This document shows, piece by piece, positions 26,495-35,519 of a stretch of 64,000 nt of DNA. The notes under the pieces were generated by a model, which saw nothing but the letters and a program-made list of their open reading frames with translations, was not told the DNA's origin and ran no database searches. The stretch comes from Mariniflexile sp. AS56 (GTDB taxonomy: Bacteria > Bacteroidota > Bacteroidia > Flavobacteriales > Flavobacteriaceae), in the NCBI RefSeq assembly GCF_030552475.1, contig NZ_JAUPED010000014.1, positions 1 through 64,000 on the forward strand. Reading direction: 5' to 3'. Within the stretch, counting starts at the first letter, position 1; each line of letters starts with the position of its first letter. The translations under genes and the position numbers were made by a program.

Positions 26495-27467
26495 GATGTT
26501 CTATTTGTTTTTCTGTTGAATGAAATTCTGGTAATACATGTGCTGCAATACGTTCTAAAGTGTCATTAATATCCATGGTATTAAATCTTAAATTTAAAGC
26601 GAGATGATTAACACCAATACTTCGTAATTTATCTAAATAATCAGACAAATAATTTATTCCCAATTGAAACCCTAAATGTATAGGTTGCGGTTTAAAATTA
26701 GCATCTTCATGAATATCAACATACATGGGCTGCATAAAAGGTTTATCAAACTCATGCGTATCTGCAACAAGCTCGCGCCATCCTTTTATGGTGTAATTTT
26801 GAGTGTACAAATCTCTTGGGTAATTCATCCAACCATCCGCATTTTTCGCATTCCACTCTAATGTTTGTCGGCTACTTCCCGTCATTAATAATGGAATTTT
26901 ATGTCCGGTTGGTTTGGGTAACATATCAATAGTACCCTGTAAACTGCCGTAGTTGTCTGTTTTAAAAGACGGAAAATTATTTTGTACTTTCCGAATATAA
27001 TCGAAAGATTCTCGAAACAAGTCACCCCGCTTTTCATGATCCATTCCCATAGCTGGATATTCATCGAATCGATCGCCTGAGGCGACACCTAAAAGTAAGC
27101 GCCCGTTTGATAGTTGATCGATAGTTGTTGCCGATTTCGCTACATGTAATGGATGGCGTAGCGGTAAAGCAATACTAGAAACACCTAATGCGATTTTTGA
27201 AGTTTGACCTGCTAAAAAACCTAAATATGTAAACGGATCGAAGGTTTGCCCTGCATCTCCAAAATTCGGCACATTAAATGGGATATCTCTAATCCATAGT
27301 GCTTTAAACCCCAATGCTTCAACTTGTTTTACACGTAGCAAGTGGTCTTGCATGCTTGGTATTTGGCTTGTTGAATAATTTTCAATAGGTGCCACAATAC
27401 CAATACTTAGCTCGTTTTGTTTAAAAATGCTATTGTATCCTTTGTTTATGTTTTCGAATTTTTTCAT
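26487..27467 (-). CDS. LLM class oxidoreductase (TIGR03571-like)
   Basis: The TIM-barrel luciferase-like fold is shown by LSIGIVAPIENYSTSQIPSM, ALGVSSIALPLRHPLHVAKS, LGVASGDRFDEYPAMG and PLLMTGSSRQTLEWNAKNAD. The last motif is typical of the TIGR03571 subgroup of putative FMN-dependent oxidoreductases. I set the start at ATG 27467, since the longer frame beginning at 27497 runs into a terminator-like hairpin. The gene overlaps the SDR gene by 8 bp. A second luciferase-like enzyme at 2462-3466 belongs to a different subgroup. Confidence 0.9.
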   Translation of the reverse strand: MKKFENINKGYNSIFKQNELSIGIVAPIENYSTSQIPSMQDHLLRVKQVEALGFKALWIRDIPFNVPNFGDAGQTFDPFTYLGFLAGQTSKIALGVSSIALPLRHPLHVAKSATTIDQLSNGRLLLGVASGDRFDEYPAMGMDHEKRGDLFRESFDYIRKVQNNFPSFKTDNYGSLQGTIDMLPKPTGHKIPLLMTGSSRQTLEWNAKNADGWMNYPRDLYTQNYTIKGWRELVADTHEFDKPFMQPMYVDIHEDANFKPQPIHLGFQLGINYLSDYLDKLRSIGVNHLALNLRFNTMDINDTLERIAAHVLPEFHSTEKQIEHHE

Positions 27468-27486
27468 TTTCACCTTTATTAATATA

Positions 27487-27517
27487 AAATAAGCCACAAT
27501 GAGATAGTGGCTTATTT
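27487..27517 (-). terminator. Hairpin terminator between cupin and LLM genes
   Basis: The stem AAATAAGCCAC/GTGGCTTATTT (11 bp) with a 9-base loop lies about 100 bp past the cupin gene stop and only 20 bp before the LLM start codon. It likely ends or attenuates the nitroreductase-MDR-cupin transcript. Confidence 0.7.
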
Positions 27518-27617
27518 TTAGTATGAATCAATAAACAATTTATTTATGCTTTATTTAGAGTTACGATTCCTCTTTTGGAAGTACCCACCTCAAGTTTGTA
27601 ATTCATTTAAATAAACG

Positions 27618-28100
27618 CTACTTACTTTGTTTAAGATACTCCGGCAACTCTTTAGATAACCAATCTTGACGCACAGGAACGTGCACATCTAAATCTACCG
27701 TTTTTTCTAAAGCCCAAAACTCATGCGGTACGTTTTCTGGGAATACAATCACTTCGCCTGCTCCTACTTCTACAAATTGTTCTTTACCGTCTAAAATGGT
27801 CTTAATTTTAACCTTTCCAGACATGATGTAAGTTATTTGCTCGTTAGGATGCTGGTGCCAAGGAATGTGTGCTCCCTTTTCTAAATTAAAAATAGTAATT
27901 TGGCCTTTTTCGCCATGAAACCATTTTCGTTTTATGCCTTCACCAATCGTTTCAGATTCCATGTCGTCAAAATTGAAATGTTGCACTTTGGATGTCGCTA
28001 CAGAATCTATCGTATTTACTTGAGCGACTACTGCGTTACTTGTAAATGCAACAGCTAGCATAGTTAATACTAAAACCCTATTTAAATTGATCTTTTTCAT
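27618..28100 (-). CDS. Exported cupin domain protein
   Basis: A signal peptide (VLVLTMLAVAFTSNAVVAQ) precedes a single cupin barrel. Motif 1 contains the metal ligands HIPWHQHPNEQITYIMSG (His, His, Glu). Motif 2 ends with VFPENVPHEFWAL (His). All four usual metal-binding residues are present, so it is a plausible periplasmic metalloenzyme or sensor. Its substrate is unknown. The gene starts 1 bp after the MDR gene ends, inside a redox-stress cluster. Confidence 0.9.
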   Translation of the reverse strand: MKKINLNRVLVLTMLAVAFTSNAVVAQVNTIDSVATSKVQHFNFDDMESETIGEGIKRKWFHGEKGQITIFNLEKGAHIPWHQHPNEQITYIMSGKVKIKTILDGKEQFVEVGAGEVIVFPENVPHEFWALEKTVDLDVHVPVRQDWLSKELPEYLKQSK

Positions 28101-28101
28101 A

Positions 28102-29109
28102 TTAAAATCCTTCTAAAACTATTTTACCCTTTGCCTTTCCTGTTTCAAGGAACGCGTGTGCTTTACGTAAGTTTTCCGCATTAACGATTCCGAAATGTTC
28201 ACCTAAAGTAGTTTTGATGGTTCCGTTGTCTATTAAGGTAGCTACTTCGTTTAAAATGTTATGTTGTTCCATTATATCTTCCGTTTGAAACATAGAACGC
28301 GTAAACATAAACTCGATATGAGTTGATACTGATTTTGCTTTAAAAGGCATGACGTTAAACGATTTAGGATCGTCAATAAACCCGAATTGACCTTGTGGTT
28401 TAATTAGTTTAACGATCTCATCTGCGTGTTGCTCGGTTCCGTTTAAACTCACTACATAATCTGGTGCAGGAAGGTTGAATTTCTCTAATTCTTCACTTAA
28501 TTTATTTCTGTGGTTAATAACAGCGTCTGCCCCCAAATCTTTTAACCAGGCTGTAGTTTCTTCACGAGAAGCGGTAGCTATAATATTCAGTTTTGTTAGC
28601 TTTTTAGCTAATTGCACTAATATTGAACCAACACCTCCAGCAGCACCAATTACTAAAATAGATTTGCTAGCATCATTCTTTGCAACTTGTAATCTATCAA
28701 ACAACATTTCGTAAGCTGTAAGTGATGTTAATGGCAAAGCAGCAGCTTCCGCATAAGACAAACTTGAAGGTTTTTTACTAACAATACGTTCGTCTACTAT
28801 TTGGTATTGCGCATAACTTCCTGGACGCGTAAAATCGCCAGCATACCAAACTTCGTCACCAACCTTAAATAAAGAGACATCGTCACCAACTTCTTTTACA
28901 ATTCCTGTGGCGTCCCAACCAATAACTTTCCAATCGTCTCCTTCTACTGGCATTCCTGCTCGTACTTTATAATCTGCTGGATTTACAGAAATGGCTTTTA
29001 TTTCTACTAAAACATCTTTTCCAGTAGCTTTTGGTGTTTTTAATTCTATGTCTTGTAATGAGTTAACATCTTCTATTGGAAGGTTCTCTTTATATCCTAT
29101 TGCTTTCAT
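28102..29109 (-). CDS. Zinc-binding-type alcohol dehydrogenase/quinone oxidoreductase (MDR superfamily)
   Basis: An MDR reductase of the ZADH/QOR branch. It has ISVNPADYKVRAG in the GroES-like domain and the nucleotide fingerprint VIGAAGGVGSILVQLAKKL. DLGADAVINHRN is typical of the group. The structural-zinc cysteine cluster is absent. Members reduce quinones or enones with NADPH. It follows the nitroreductase gene by 27 bp and precedes the cupin gene by 1 bp. The same nitroreductase-plus-MDR pairing occurs in the TetR operon at 16.8-18.5 kb. Confidence 0.91.
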   Translation of the reverse strand: MKAIGYKENLPIEDVNSLQDIELKTPKATGKDVLVEIKAISVNPADYKVRAGMPVEGDDWKVIGWDATGIVKEVGDDVSLFKVGDEVWYAGDFTRPGSYAQYQIVDERIVSKKPSSLSYAEAAALPLTSLTAYEMLFDRLQVAKNDASKSILVIGAAGGVGSILVQLAKKLTKLNIIATASREETTAWLKDLGADAVINHRNKLSEELEKFNLPAPDYVVSLNGTEQHADEIVKLIKPQGQFGFIDDPKSFNVMPFKAKSVSTHIEFMFTRSMFQTEDIMEQHNILNEVATLIDNGTIKTTLGEHFGIVNAENLRKAHAFLETGKAKGKIVLEGF

Positions 29110-29136
29110 TTTTTTATATTTTTTAAATTGAATTGT

Positions 29137-29811
29137 TTACTTAAACGTAACGATATCTTCAAAATTTCTTCTTGATTTTCCAAATTCCGGATCTGTTTTT
29201 CTATAGCCAAAGGCAGCCATAAATGATAAACCGTACTTATCGGTATCTACTCCAAATTTGTCTTTTAATAATGCTTCTGCTTTTTCTTGGTGAAATCCTT
29301 CAATAGGGCAAGAATCAATACCTGTTAATGCCGCAGCTGTCATCATATTACCTAAAGCGATGTACGTTTGTTTTGAAGACCAATCGAATAATTTTTTGTC
29401 TGTATCTAAATCAAAATCATTTTCTTGAAATTCTCTGTAAAATTTAGAATACATTTCAATGACATCGGCTGGTAATTGTTTAACATCCTTCATCATGTGC
29501 ATAATGTAGTCTGCATCGTGCTTTACCATAGGCGCTTTCATGCTTAAACCCAATACAAAATGGCTTGCCGTATCTAGTTTTAAAGGTGCTCCCCAAGCTA
29601 CAGGTTTTAATAATTCGCGTAATTCTTTATCTTGTACTACAATAAAATGCCAAGGTTCGAAACCAAAAGAACTAGGCGATAAATGTGCCGTTTCTAAAAT
29701 GAAACTCATATCTTCATCAGACACGGTTTTGGTGGCATCAAATTCTTTTGTAGCGTGTCTAAATTGAAATGCATTAATTATGGCTTCTTTTGAAATGTTT
29801 GGTGTATTCAT
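29137..29811 (-). CDS. Nitroreductase family NAD(P)H-dependent oxidoreductase
   Basis: A 224-residue FMN enzyme similar to the paralogue at 16873-17505. It shows FRHATKEFDATKTVSDEDMS, LETAHLSPSSFGFEPWHFIV, TGIDSCPIEGFHQEKAEALL and MAAFGYRKTDPEFGKSRR. It is the first gene of the minus-strand redox cluster. It is divergent from an AraC-type regulator gene starting 201 bp away, which is the likely activator. A -7 element lies at 29871-29878. Confidence 0.92.
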   Translation of the reverse strand: MNTPNISKEAIINAFQFRHATKEFDATKTVSDEDMSFILETAHLSPSSFGFEPWHFIVVQDKELRELLKPVAWGAPLKLDTASHFVLGLSMKAPMVKHDADYIMHMMKDVKQLPADVIEMYSKFYREFQENDFDLDTDKKLFDWSSKQTYIALGNMMTAAALTGIDSCPIEGFHQEKAEALLKDKFGVDTDKYGLSFMAAFGYRKTDPEFGKSRRNFEDIVTFK

Positions 29812-29870
29812 TTTCTTGTGTTTTTATCTAATTATTTTGTTGAAATATATGTTTCGTTTAAATGATGATG

Positions 29871-29878
29871 CAAATATA
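29871..29878 (-). promoter_or_regulatory. Bacteroidota -7 element TATATTTG of the redox cluster
   Basis: Minus-strand TATATTTG matches TAnnTTTG and sits 59 bp upstream of the nitroreductase start. No standard -33 is present, which is compatible with activation by the divergent AraC-type regulator. Confidence 0.55.
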
Positions 29879-30012
29879 TAGGTACAATCAAAGTTGTTTC
29901 ATGTATTTAAAATGGGTATTCATGTACTTTAAAAGGTTAATTCGCTCAAAACAATGAATTATACAGCTGTTTTGTCTAAATTTGGTCTATATTATCATTA
30001 ATACATACCAAA

Positions 30013-30897
30013 ATGCAAGTACTAGAAGCTTATAAACCTTTTGAAATACAAGAGTTAGAATTATCGGAATGGAAACAACGTGCAGTTAAAAACAACTTTT
30101 TTGAGCTTGTTTTAATTACAGCTGGTGAAGGAACGCAGTGTATAAACTATAATAATTACACTTATAATAAAGGAAGTATCTTTTTACTACCACCCTTAAA
30201 GTGTCATTCCTTTAATATAGAAAAAACCACCAAATTTATCTTTTTGAAGTTTACAGATTCGTTTTTTAAAAATGCCAACAGAATAGCTATTGATAGAAAT
30301 GAATGGTTTAAGGAAGCTTCTTACATACTATCTAACTACAATCAATTACCTGGAGATATTATTAAAAATGATGTAGATCGAATTCATTTAGAAAGTTTAA
30401 CGTCTATTATCTTATTAGAATCTAGAAATTACGGGGAAGAATCGGTGAGTTTAATAACTAGTTTAATGACGAGTATCCTAGAAATTCTTATTCGGAACAT
30501 TAAAAAGACTAGTTATTTTGAAAAACCTAAGAAACATTTAGATGATAGAATCACAAAAATGTTAACCTATATAAATGAGAATATTGACAACTCAGAACTT
30601 TTAAGGGTTGAAAATTTAGCCGATGTTTTTATGATGTCTCCAACCTATGTAAGTGAATTTTTTAAAAAACAAGTGGATATGCCTCTTCGTGAGTACATAA
30701 TTAAAGCCAAATTAAAACTGGTGGAAATACGTTTACTAAATTCTGACTACACACTTACGGAAATTGCAGATGAGTTAGACTTTACAGATGTGAGTCACTT
30801 ATCAAAAACCTTTAAACGCTATGCAGGCATTTCTATTCGCGAGTTTAAGAATAATGGCGAGTATATGCTTTTAAAACGAAGTGCGTGTGCCGTTTGA
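30013..30897 (+). CDS. AraC family transcriptional regulator
   Basis: The C-terminal 100 residues form an AraC/XylS DNA-binding domain: LRVENLADVFMMSPTYVSEF then FKKQVDMPLREYIIKAKL, followed by the second unit LTEIADELDFTDVSHLSKTF. The N-terminal domain (about 1-140) resembles an AraC cupin arm (YNKGSIFLLPPLKCHSFNIE). The gene is divergent from the nitroreductase/MDR/cupin cluster, the usual arrangement for an activator and its targets. The inducer is unknown. Confidence 0.91.
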   Translation: MQVLEAYKPFEIQELELSEWKQRAVKNNFFELVLITAGEGTQCINYNNYTYNKGSIFLLPPLKCHSFNIEKTTKFIFLKFTDSFFKNANRIAIDRNEWFKEASYILSNYNQLPGDIIKNDVDRIHLESLTSIILLESRNYGEESVSLITSLMTSILEILIRNIKKTSYFEKPKKHLDDRITKMLTYINENIDNSELLRVENLADVFMMSPTYVSEFFKKQVDMPLREYIIKAKLKLVEIRLLNSDYTLTEIADELDFTDVSHLSKTFKRYAGISIREFKNNGEYMLLKRSACAV

Positions 30898-30966
30898 TTT
30901 TTATCAATTCAAACCACACACACTTCTTCTCTACTACTCTCTATTTTTGATGTTTTTAAAGTTTAA

Positions 30967-31488
30967 TTACTCAATTTTTAAAGTTTTTGTACGGTAGCCT
31001 TTTTTAAGTTTTACTTTATAATGAATATCTAAAGGTTCTCCTTGTAAATATGCTATAGAGCAGGCAACTTGTTTAATAGACCAACCTGGGTGCTGTTCGG
31101 CAACTTTAGAACTAAGACTGTATGGTAATTTTATAGCTTTATACGATTGTTTACTACTTAGTATTTCACCGCTTTGGTCGTATACGTTTTCAATTCTATT
31201 ATTAGCTTCTTGAAAAACGACATCATATGTTGTGGGTTTATCTTCCGTATAAACTTCATTCGATTTAATATTATAATAAGCGGCAACGTTTTGAAATGAT
31301 AAAATTCTTTTAGAAATATCTACAGCAGCAAAACTGTTTATATAACTGGAGTTGATGGCAACAGGCGCAGCTTTTCTTATTTTGATAAAATCAATTTCAG
31401 AACTTACGTCTACATAAGCCATATTGTTTTGAGAGAATGTTAGGTTGGTGAATCCTAAAAATAGTAACCCTAATAGAAAAGTTTTCAT
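30967..31488 (-). CDS. Secreted protein with PepSY-like C-terminal region
   Basis: The signal peptide is clear (FLLGLLFLGFTNLTFSQ). The mature protein of about 155 residues contains QSYKAIKLPYSLSSKVAEQH and PGWSIKQVACSIAYLQG, then a beta hairpin ending in KLKKGYRTKTLKIE. This helix-plus-hairpin order resembles PepSY-like periplasmic proteins of Bacteroidota, but I do not recognise the family with certainty. It lies alone, convergent with the AraC gene and downstream of the TPR regulator gene. Confidence 0.72.
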   Translation of the reverse strand: MKTFLLGLLFLGFTNLTFSQNNMAYVDVSSEIDFIKIRKAAPVAINSSYINSFAAVDISKRILSFQNVAAYYNIKSNEVYTEDKPTTYDVVFQEANNRIENVYDQSGEILSSKQSYKAIKLPYSLSSKVAEQHPGWSIKQVACSIAYLQGEPLDIHYKVKLKKGYRTKTLKIE

Positions 31489-31727
31489 GAGTTTTTTTTT
31501 ATTTATAAAAATGAAACATTAAATTCTTGCTATTAGTAATACTTAGGGAAACTGTGTACTACAATTAAAACAATAGGGGAAGTTCGTTCTTGTATAAAAG
31601 TATTATAAAACCTACTATTTCAGCCATAAAACACATAGACAAACAATAGACTGTGAATAGATTTTTAATAGACTAAATTGTGTTTTATATTTCCAATCAA
31701 TTGATAAACAGATATTTATGTACTATT

Positions 31728-33494
31728 TTATAAGAATTGAATAAATTCATCTAAATTATCATCTTCATGAAGGTTTAGCTTTTTTCTGAGGCGGTACCGG
31801 CTTGTATTTAAGGATGAAAGGGTTATGTTTTGAAAATTGGCAATAGTGTGACTATCTATTTTTAAACGTATTAATGAACATAAATGTATTTCTGTTTTTG
31901 TCAAATTGGGGTATTTTGTATGTAAAACGCTGTAAAAAGAATCACTTAATTTATCAAGACGTTCATAGAAATCTTTAGTATCATGATCATACCTTATTTT
32001 GTTTTGAATGTCTTTCTCAAATATTTCTAGCAGTTTAGTGCGTTCCCGCCCCTTAGCTTTTTTAAAAACCTCTAATTTTTCTGCCAACAATTTAGCCCAT
32101 TCCTGGTTTTGAGTTAAGTTTATGGCAAAATCCGATAAATCTCTTTTTTTAGCTTTTATTTCGGCCTGTAGCTTTTGGTTATTTATGGTGACTAATTCTT
32201 TAGACTGCTCTGCTAATTGCTGTTTGTTTTGCGCAATAATTAAGTTTTTATGCCTTCTAAGAAATAGTAATAACAAAACAAGTAAAACTAAGGAAGAAGA
32301 CAGTGTTATGATCCATAATTTTAAATCCTGACTTTTAATCTTATTTTCGCGCTCTATGCGTTCGGTTTTAAAACTAGACTTCACTTGGTCTAACACAATA
32401 CTATTCACAACGGTTAAGCGTTTCTGTTCAGACCCAGCAATTAGTGAGTTTAAACTATCTTCAAGTGTTTTGACCTCTTTTAAAATGGCATACGTATCTT
32501 CAAATCTGTTTTTTTTCGAATACAAAAGTTCTTTCGCTTTTAAAATTTCTAACTGACTCTTAGGCAATATTTTAGATTTGTAAATAGGGTTCTTAAGGAT
32601 GGTTTCTAACTCATTAAACACCTTAGTAGCTTCAGTTAGATCGTTTAAAGTAAGCGCAGTGGATATGTATTGTGAACCCGCACTTACTAAGCGAGGTATG
32701 TCGATAGATTGTAAATCATCATTAATAGTGTATTTATAAAACTCAAAATTTTCACCATACAACGTGTTAGCTTCCTTTATTCGATTGTATTCTAAATAAA
32801 TATCTGCAATATTATCGCGAATACTTCCTAATAGATAATGCTGAGAAAACTGTTTTTTTGTAATAGTAAAGGCTTTTTTAAATTGGATTAATGCTGCTTC
32901 CAAATCATTTTTATGCCAATAAAGAAAAAGACCATAATTATTTATGGACGATGGGTAGGAAATTCTGTTAAATTTGGATGCGAACTTAATATTATACTTA
33001 TGCTGAATCTGTGCACTATCTAAATAGGATACTTTTGCATAATTATCAGCGAGCATATCATACCCAAAAGTTCTCATTCTCAAATAAGCTTCCTTTTCAG
33101 CCTCGGTAAGTTGCTCTTCATTAACACCATAATAACGAAAGAACTCTTTATAGGAGTTGATGGACTCTTTTGTTAAACCAATAAGTCTAAACCAGTTTGC
33201 CGAATGCAAATAGGTGTTTAATTTCAAGGCATGATGCCCTTTTATAAATGGTATGAGGTCTAATTGCTTAAAATGTTGTGATAAATAGGTTTTAAGCTGT
33301 TCTTCTGTAAACGATTCCCTTCTAAATGTTTTTATTTCATTCTGCGGAAACAAGGCTTCAATACTTTCATGTAGTTTATTGAATTTCTCTAGAGCTTCTT
33401 CACTTGAAAGTTGCACCAAGGCATAACTTGAGTGTGTTGAAATCAAAATAATAACAACAACAAGAACACTTCGGAATAATTTCAAAGCTGTCAT
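31728..33494 (-). CDS. TPR membrane protein with C-terminal HTH (flavobacterial transcriptional regulator)
   Basis: The order is: signal peptide or anchor (SVLVVVIILISTHSSYA), TPR-like helical repeats (about 40-350, in the periplasm), and one transmembrane helix (LWIITLSSSLVLLVLLLLFL). A coiled coil follows, then a LuxR-type helix-turn-helix near the C terminus (LTKTEIHLCSLIRLKI then SHTIANFQNITLSSLNTSRY). This architecture is common in Bacteroidota and probably links an envelope signal to transcription across the membrane. I start at ATG 33494, because ATG 33524 lies within a perfect -7 element. It is not in an obvious operon; target genes are unknown. Confidence 0.87.
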   Translation of the reverse strand: MTALKLFRSVLVVVIILISTHSSYALVQLSSEEALEKFNKLHESIEALFPQNEIKTFRRESFTEEQLKTYLSQHFKQLDLIPFIKGHHALKLNTYLHSANWFRLIGLTKESINSYKEFFRYYGVNEEQLTEAEKEAYLRMRTFGYDMLADNYAKVSYLDSAQIQHKYNIKFASKFNRISYPSSINNYGLFLYWHKNDLEAALIQFKKAFTITKKQFSQHYLLGSIRDNIADIYLEYNRIKEANTLYGENFEFYKYTINDDLQSIDIPRLVSAGSQYISTALTLNDLTEATKVFNELETILKNPIYKSKILPKSQLEILKAKELLYSKKNRFEDTYAILKEVKTLEDSLNSLIAGSEQKRLTVVNSIVLDQVKSSFKTERIERENKIKSQDLKLWIITLSSSLVLLVLLLLFLRRHKNLIIAQNKQQLAEQSKELVTINNQKLQAEIKAKKRDLSDFAINLTQNQEWAKLLAEKLEVFKKAKGRERTKLLEIFEKDIQNKIRYDHDTKDFYERLDKLSDSFYSVLHTKYPNLTKTEIHLCSLIRLKIDSHTIANFQNITLSSLNTSRYRLRKKLNLHEDDNLDEFIQFL

Positions 33495-33521
33495 GTATAT
33501 GGTTGGTAAGTGGGAGAAAAC

Positions 33522-33529
33522 CAAATATA
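33522..33529 (-). promoter_or_regulatory. Bacteroidota -7 element TATATTTG of the TPR/HTH gene
   Basis: Minus-strand TATATTTG matches TAnnTTTG. It covers the in-frame ATG at 33524 and lies 27 bp upstream of ATG 33494, which decides the start in favour of the latter. Confidence 0.6.
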
Positions 33530-33627
33530 CGAGAAATTAATGGATTTAACTCGATGTAAGTAAAGGAGTTATGCTTACATGGTCACCAATTAAAAAGTAT
33601 GCACTAGACATGAAATCGTTGATAAAT

Positions 33628-34254
33628 TTATTGAAACAGGGCCGTTTCTTTAGGAAGTTTAATGTCTTTTACCGTTACAAACATATCATCTTCTTTTTCA
33701 ATACGAAGCATACTTTGAACCGCTTGCGCACGACATGCCAATGTTAATTCTGGTAATAAAGGGTCGTCATTAAAAAAGAAAGAGGCCATATTGTATTCTG
33801 GTTGTCCCGGTACTTTTATAACTCGGTGTATTTGCTTTAATTCTTTATTGCGTAAAAATTTACCAGGCATAAAGGTATAGAAGGTATATTTACCGTCTTC
33901 ATCCGTTTTCACCCAAGCTCTATGGTAAAAATAACGCTTCCGGTTGCTATCCTTTTTCATTTCATAATTACCCGTTTCATCTGGTTGATAAATGAAAAGC
34001 ACAACGTCTTTCGCTGGTGTTTTACCATCATGAAGGTAAATAGTTCCCGTGATTTTTAATTTATTGGGTTTCGTATCAAAACCGGGCACTGTACCAACAT
34101 TTGTCAATTCCTCTACAGATAAATTATAAATAGGGTTTTGTTTCTTATAATTTGAAGGAACATCGTCTAAGACGGATGCATATTGCTGAGCAGTAACAGT
34201 CTGTTTGGTTACAAAAAAAGTAAAAAAACAATAAATATAAAGGAGGGTTTTCAT
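33628..34254 (-). CDS. Intradiol ring-cleavage dioxygenase-like exported protein
   Basis: After a signal peptide (LYIYCFFTFFVTKQTVTAQ) the protein has the beta-sandwich pattern of protocatechuate 3,4-dioxygenases: KITGTIYLHDGKTPAKDVVL, YHRAWVKTDEDGKYTFYTF and MPGKF. Active family members bind ferric iron with two Tyr and two His, the latter in an HIH motif. Here the corresponding stretch reads KQIHRVIKVPGQ with a single His, so activity is doubtful or altered. The export signal is also unusual for the family, although such secreted members are common in Bacteroidota. It is monocistronic. Confidence 0.8.
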   Translation of the reverse strand: MKTLLYIYCFFTFFVTKQTVTAQQYASVLDDVPSNYKKQNPIYNLSVEELTNVGTVPGFDTKPNKLKITGTIYLHDGKTPAKDVVLFIYQPDETGNYEMKKDSNRKRYFYHRAWVKTDEDGKYTFYTFMPGKFLRNKELKQIHRVIKVPGQPEYNMASFFFNDDPLLPELTLACRAQAVQSMLRIEKEDDMFVTVKDIKLPKETALFQ

Positions 34255-34392
34255 GAATTTGCTATAATTAATCAGTTTAAAACTAATTAATTATGCCTAT
34301 AGATTCCTAAAAAATCACACGAACACTTAAAATAAACGTTAAATGGAATGAAGGTTTTATGAACGTTAGAAATATCCGACATACCGAGGTGT

Positions 34393-35439
34393 TTACTTTA
34401 AAATATCGTCAATAGATTTTATCCAAAAATCCATGGTTGTCTCATTCGTGTGTAACGCAACACTTCCATGGCTATAAGGCGCATAAACATCTGGATCTGT
34501 AACCGAAAAGAAACCAACTGTAGGTGTAAGCGATGCACTAGCAAGGTGCATAATACCATTATCTGCAGCTATGAAAACAGCTGTATTTTTGATAATAGCC
34601 CCCATTTCTCGAACATCCTCACTATAAAAATGTGGTGCTTTGAAATTGATTTTTGAAATGTTTTCTATAGGTAACATTTCTATAATATTGTAGGTTGGGT
34701 ATTCTTTTTGCAAACGTGCATAAAAACTCTCCCACCACATTTCAGAATAACATTTAGCACCTGTAGCATTCGTATAAATACAGATGGTTTTTTTATCGTT
34801 TTTAATAATGTCGTCTAAAACAATCTTGCCTTGAGCTAATTCTTCAGCATTCAATTTAATATTTAAAACAGGAACCGGACTATCGTTCTTAGGAAATCCA
34901 ATTTTTGTTAAATAGGATCTTAAATTATATATAGGCGATTTTGAGATGTGCTTATGATCTGCATATTGTTTTTGGACCTCTTCGTCAAGATCACCAAAAA
35001 CTTTAAAAGGCGCATTCGCTATTTGCGTTAACAAACGTCCTGATGATGAATTTTTATCACCATTAATAACCAAATCGTATTTCGTGCTTTTAATAGAAAC
35101 CCAACCACCAGTATACTTCAAAATATTGCTGAAAGGTTTTCTTGGTAATTGAATAATTTTATTAACGTGTTCGAAGTTTTCAAATACTGGATGTGCAACA
35201 CCTCCCTTTACAAATAAATCGATTTTACAATCTGGAAATGTATTTATAACCTCTTGAACTAAAGGTGTTAAAAGCAACTGATTACCCAATCGGTGGTTCG
35301 GTCTAATAATCAATACTTTTTTGATATCAACTTTTTGACCAGGGGTTAATTTTGGATTAGAATAAGAGTCACCAACACTTCTGGTTATTTTGTGCATTAA
35401 CCGTCTTCTTACCTGATTGATGCTTTGTTTAAATGCCAT
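34393..35439 (-). CDS. Glycosyltransferase family 9 (heptosyltransferase-like)
   Basis: The GT-B fold of heptosyltransferases is indicated by VLIIRPNHRLGNQLLLTPLV at the N terminus and ADNGIMHLASASLTPTVGFF at the sugar-nucleotide site. The family transfers heptose or related sugars to lipopolysaccharide core on the cytoplasmic face of the inner membrane. I chose ATG 35439 (MAFKQSINQVRRRL). The frame remains open to 35598, but that would overlap the EamA gene and adds 53 residues unlike the family. No other LPS genes are adjacent. Confidence 0.88.
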   Translation of the reverse strand: MAFKQSINQVRRRLMHKITRSVGDSYSNPKLTPGQKVDIKKVLIIRPNHRLGNQLLLTPLVQEVINTFPDCKIDLFVKGGVAHPVFENFEHVNKIIQLPRKPFSNILKYTGGWVSIKSTKYDLVINGDKNSSSGRLLTQIANAPFKVFGDLDEEVQKQYADHKHISKSPIYNLRSYLTKIGFPKNDSPVPVLNIKLNAEELAQGKIVLDDIIKNDKKTICIYTNATGAKCYSEMWWESFYARLQKEYPTYNIIEMLPIENISKINFKAPHFYSEDVREMGAIIKNTAVFIAADNGIMHLASASLTPTVGFFSVTDPDVYAPYSHGSVALHTNETTMDFWIKSIDDILK

Positions 35440-35519
35440 AATTTGAATGTAATTAAAACTTATTTTTGAATGTTGCAAATTACAAATTAAGGTATAATTG
35501 TAATTGAAAAATAATGAAT

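Noticed and set aside
31489-31727. Possible decayed gene in the gap before the PepSY-like protein
   Set aside because: No frame reads as a recognisable or continuous protein fragment.
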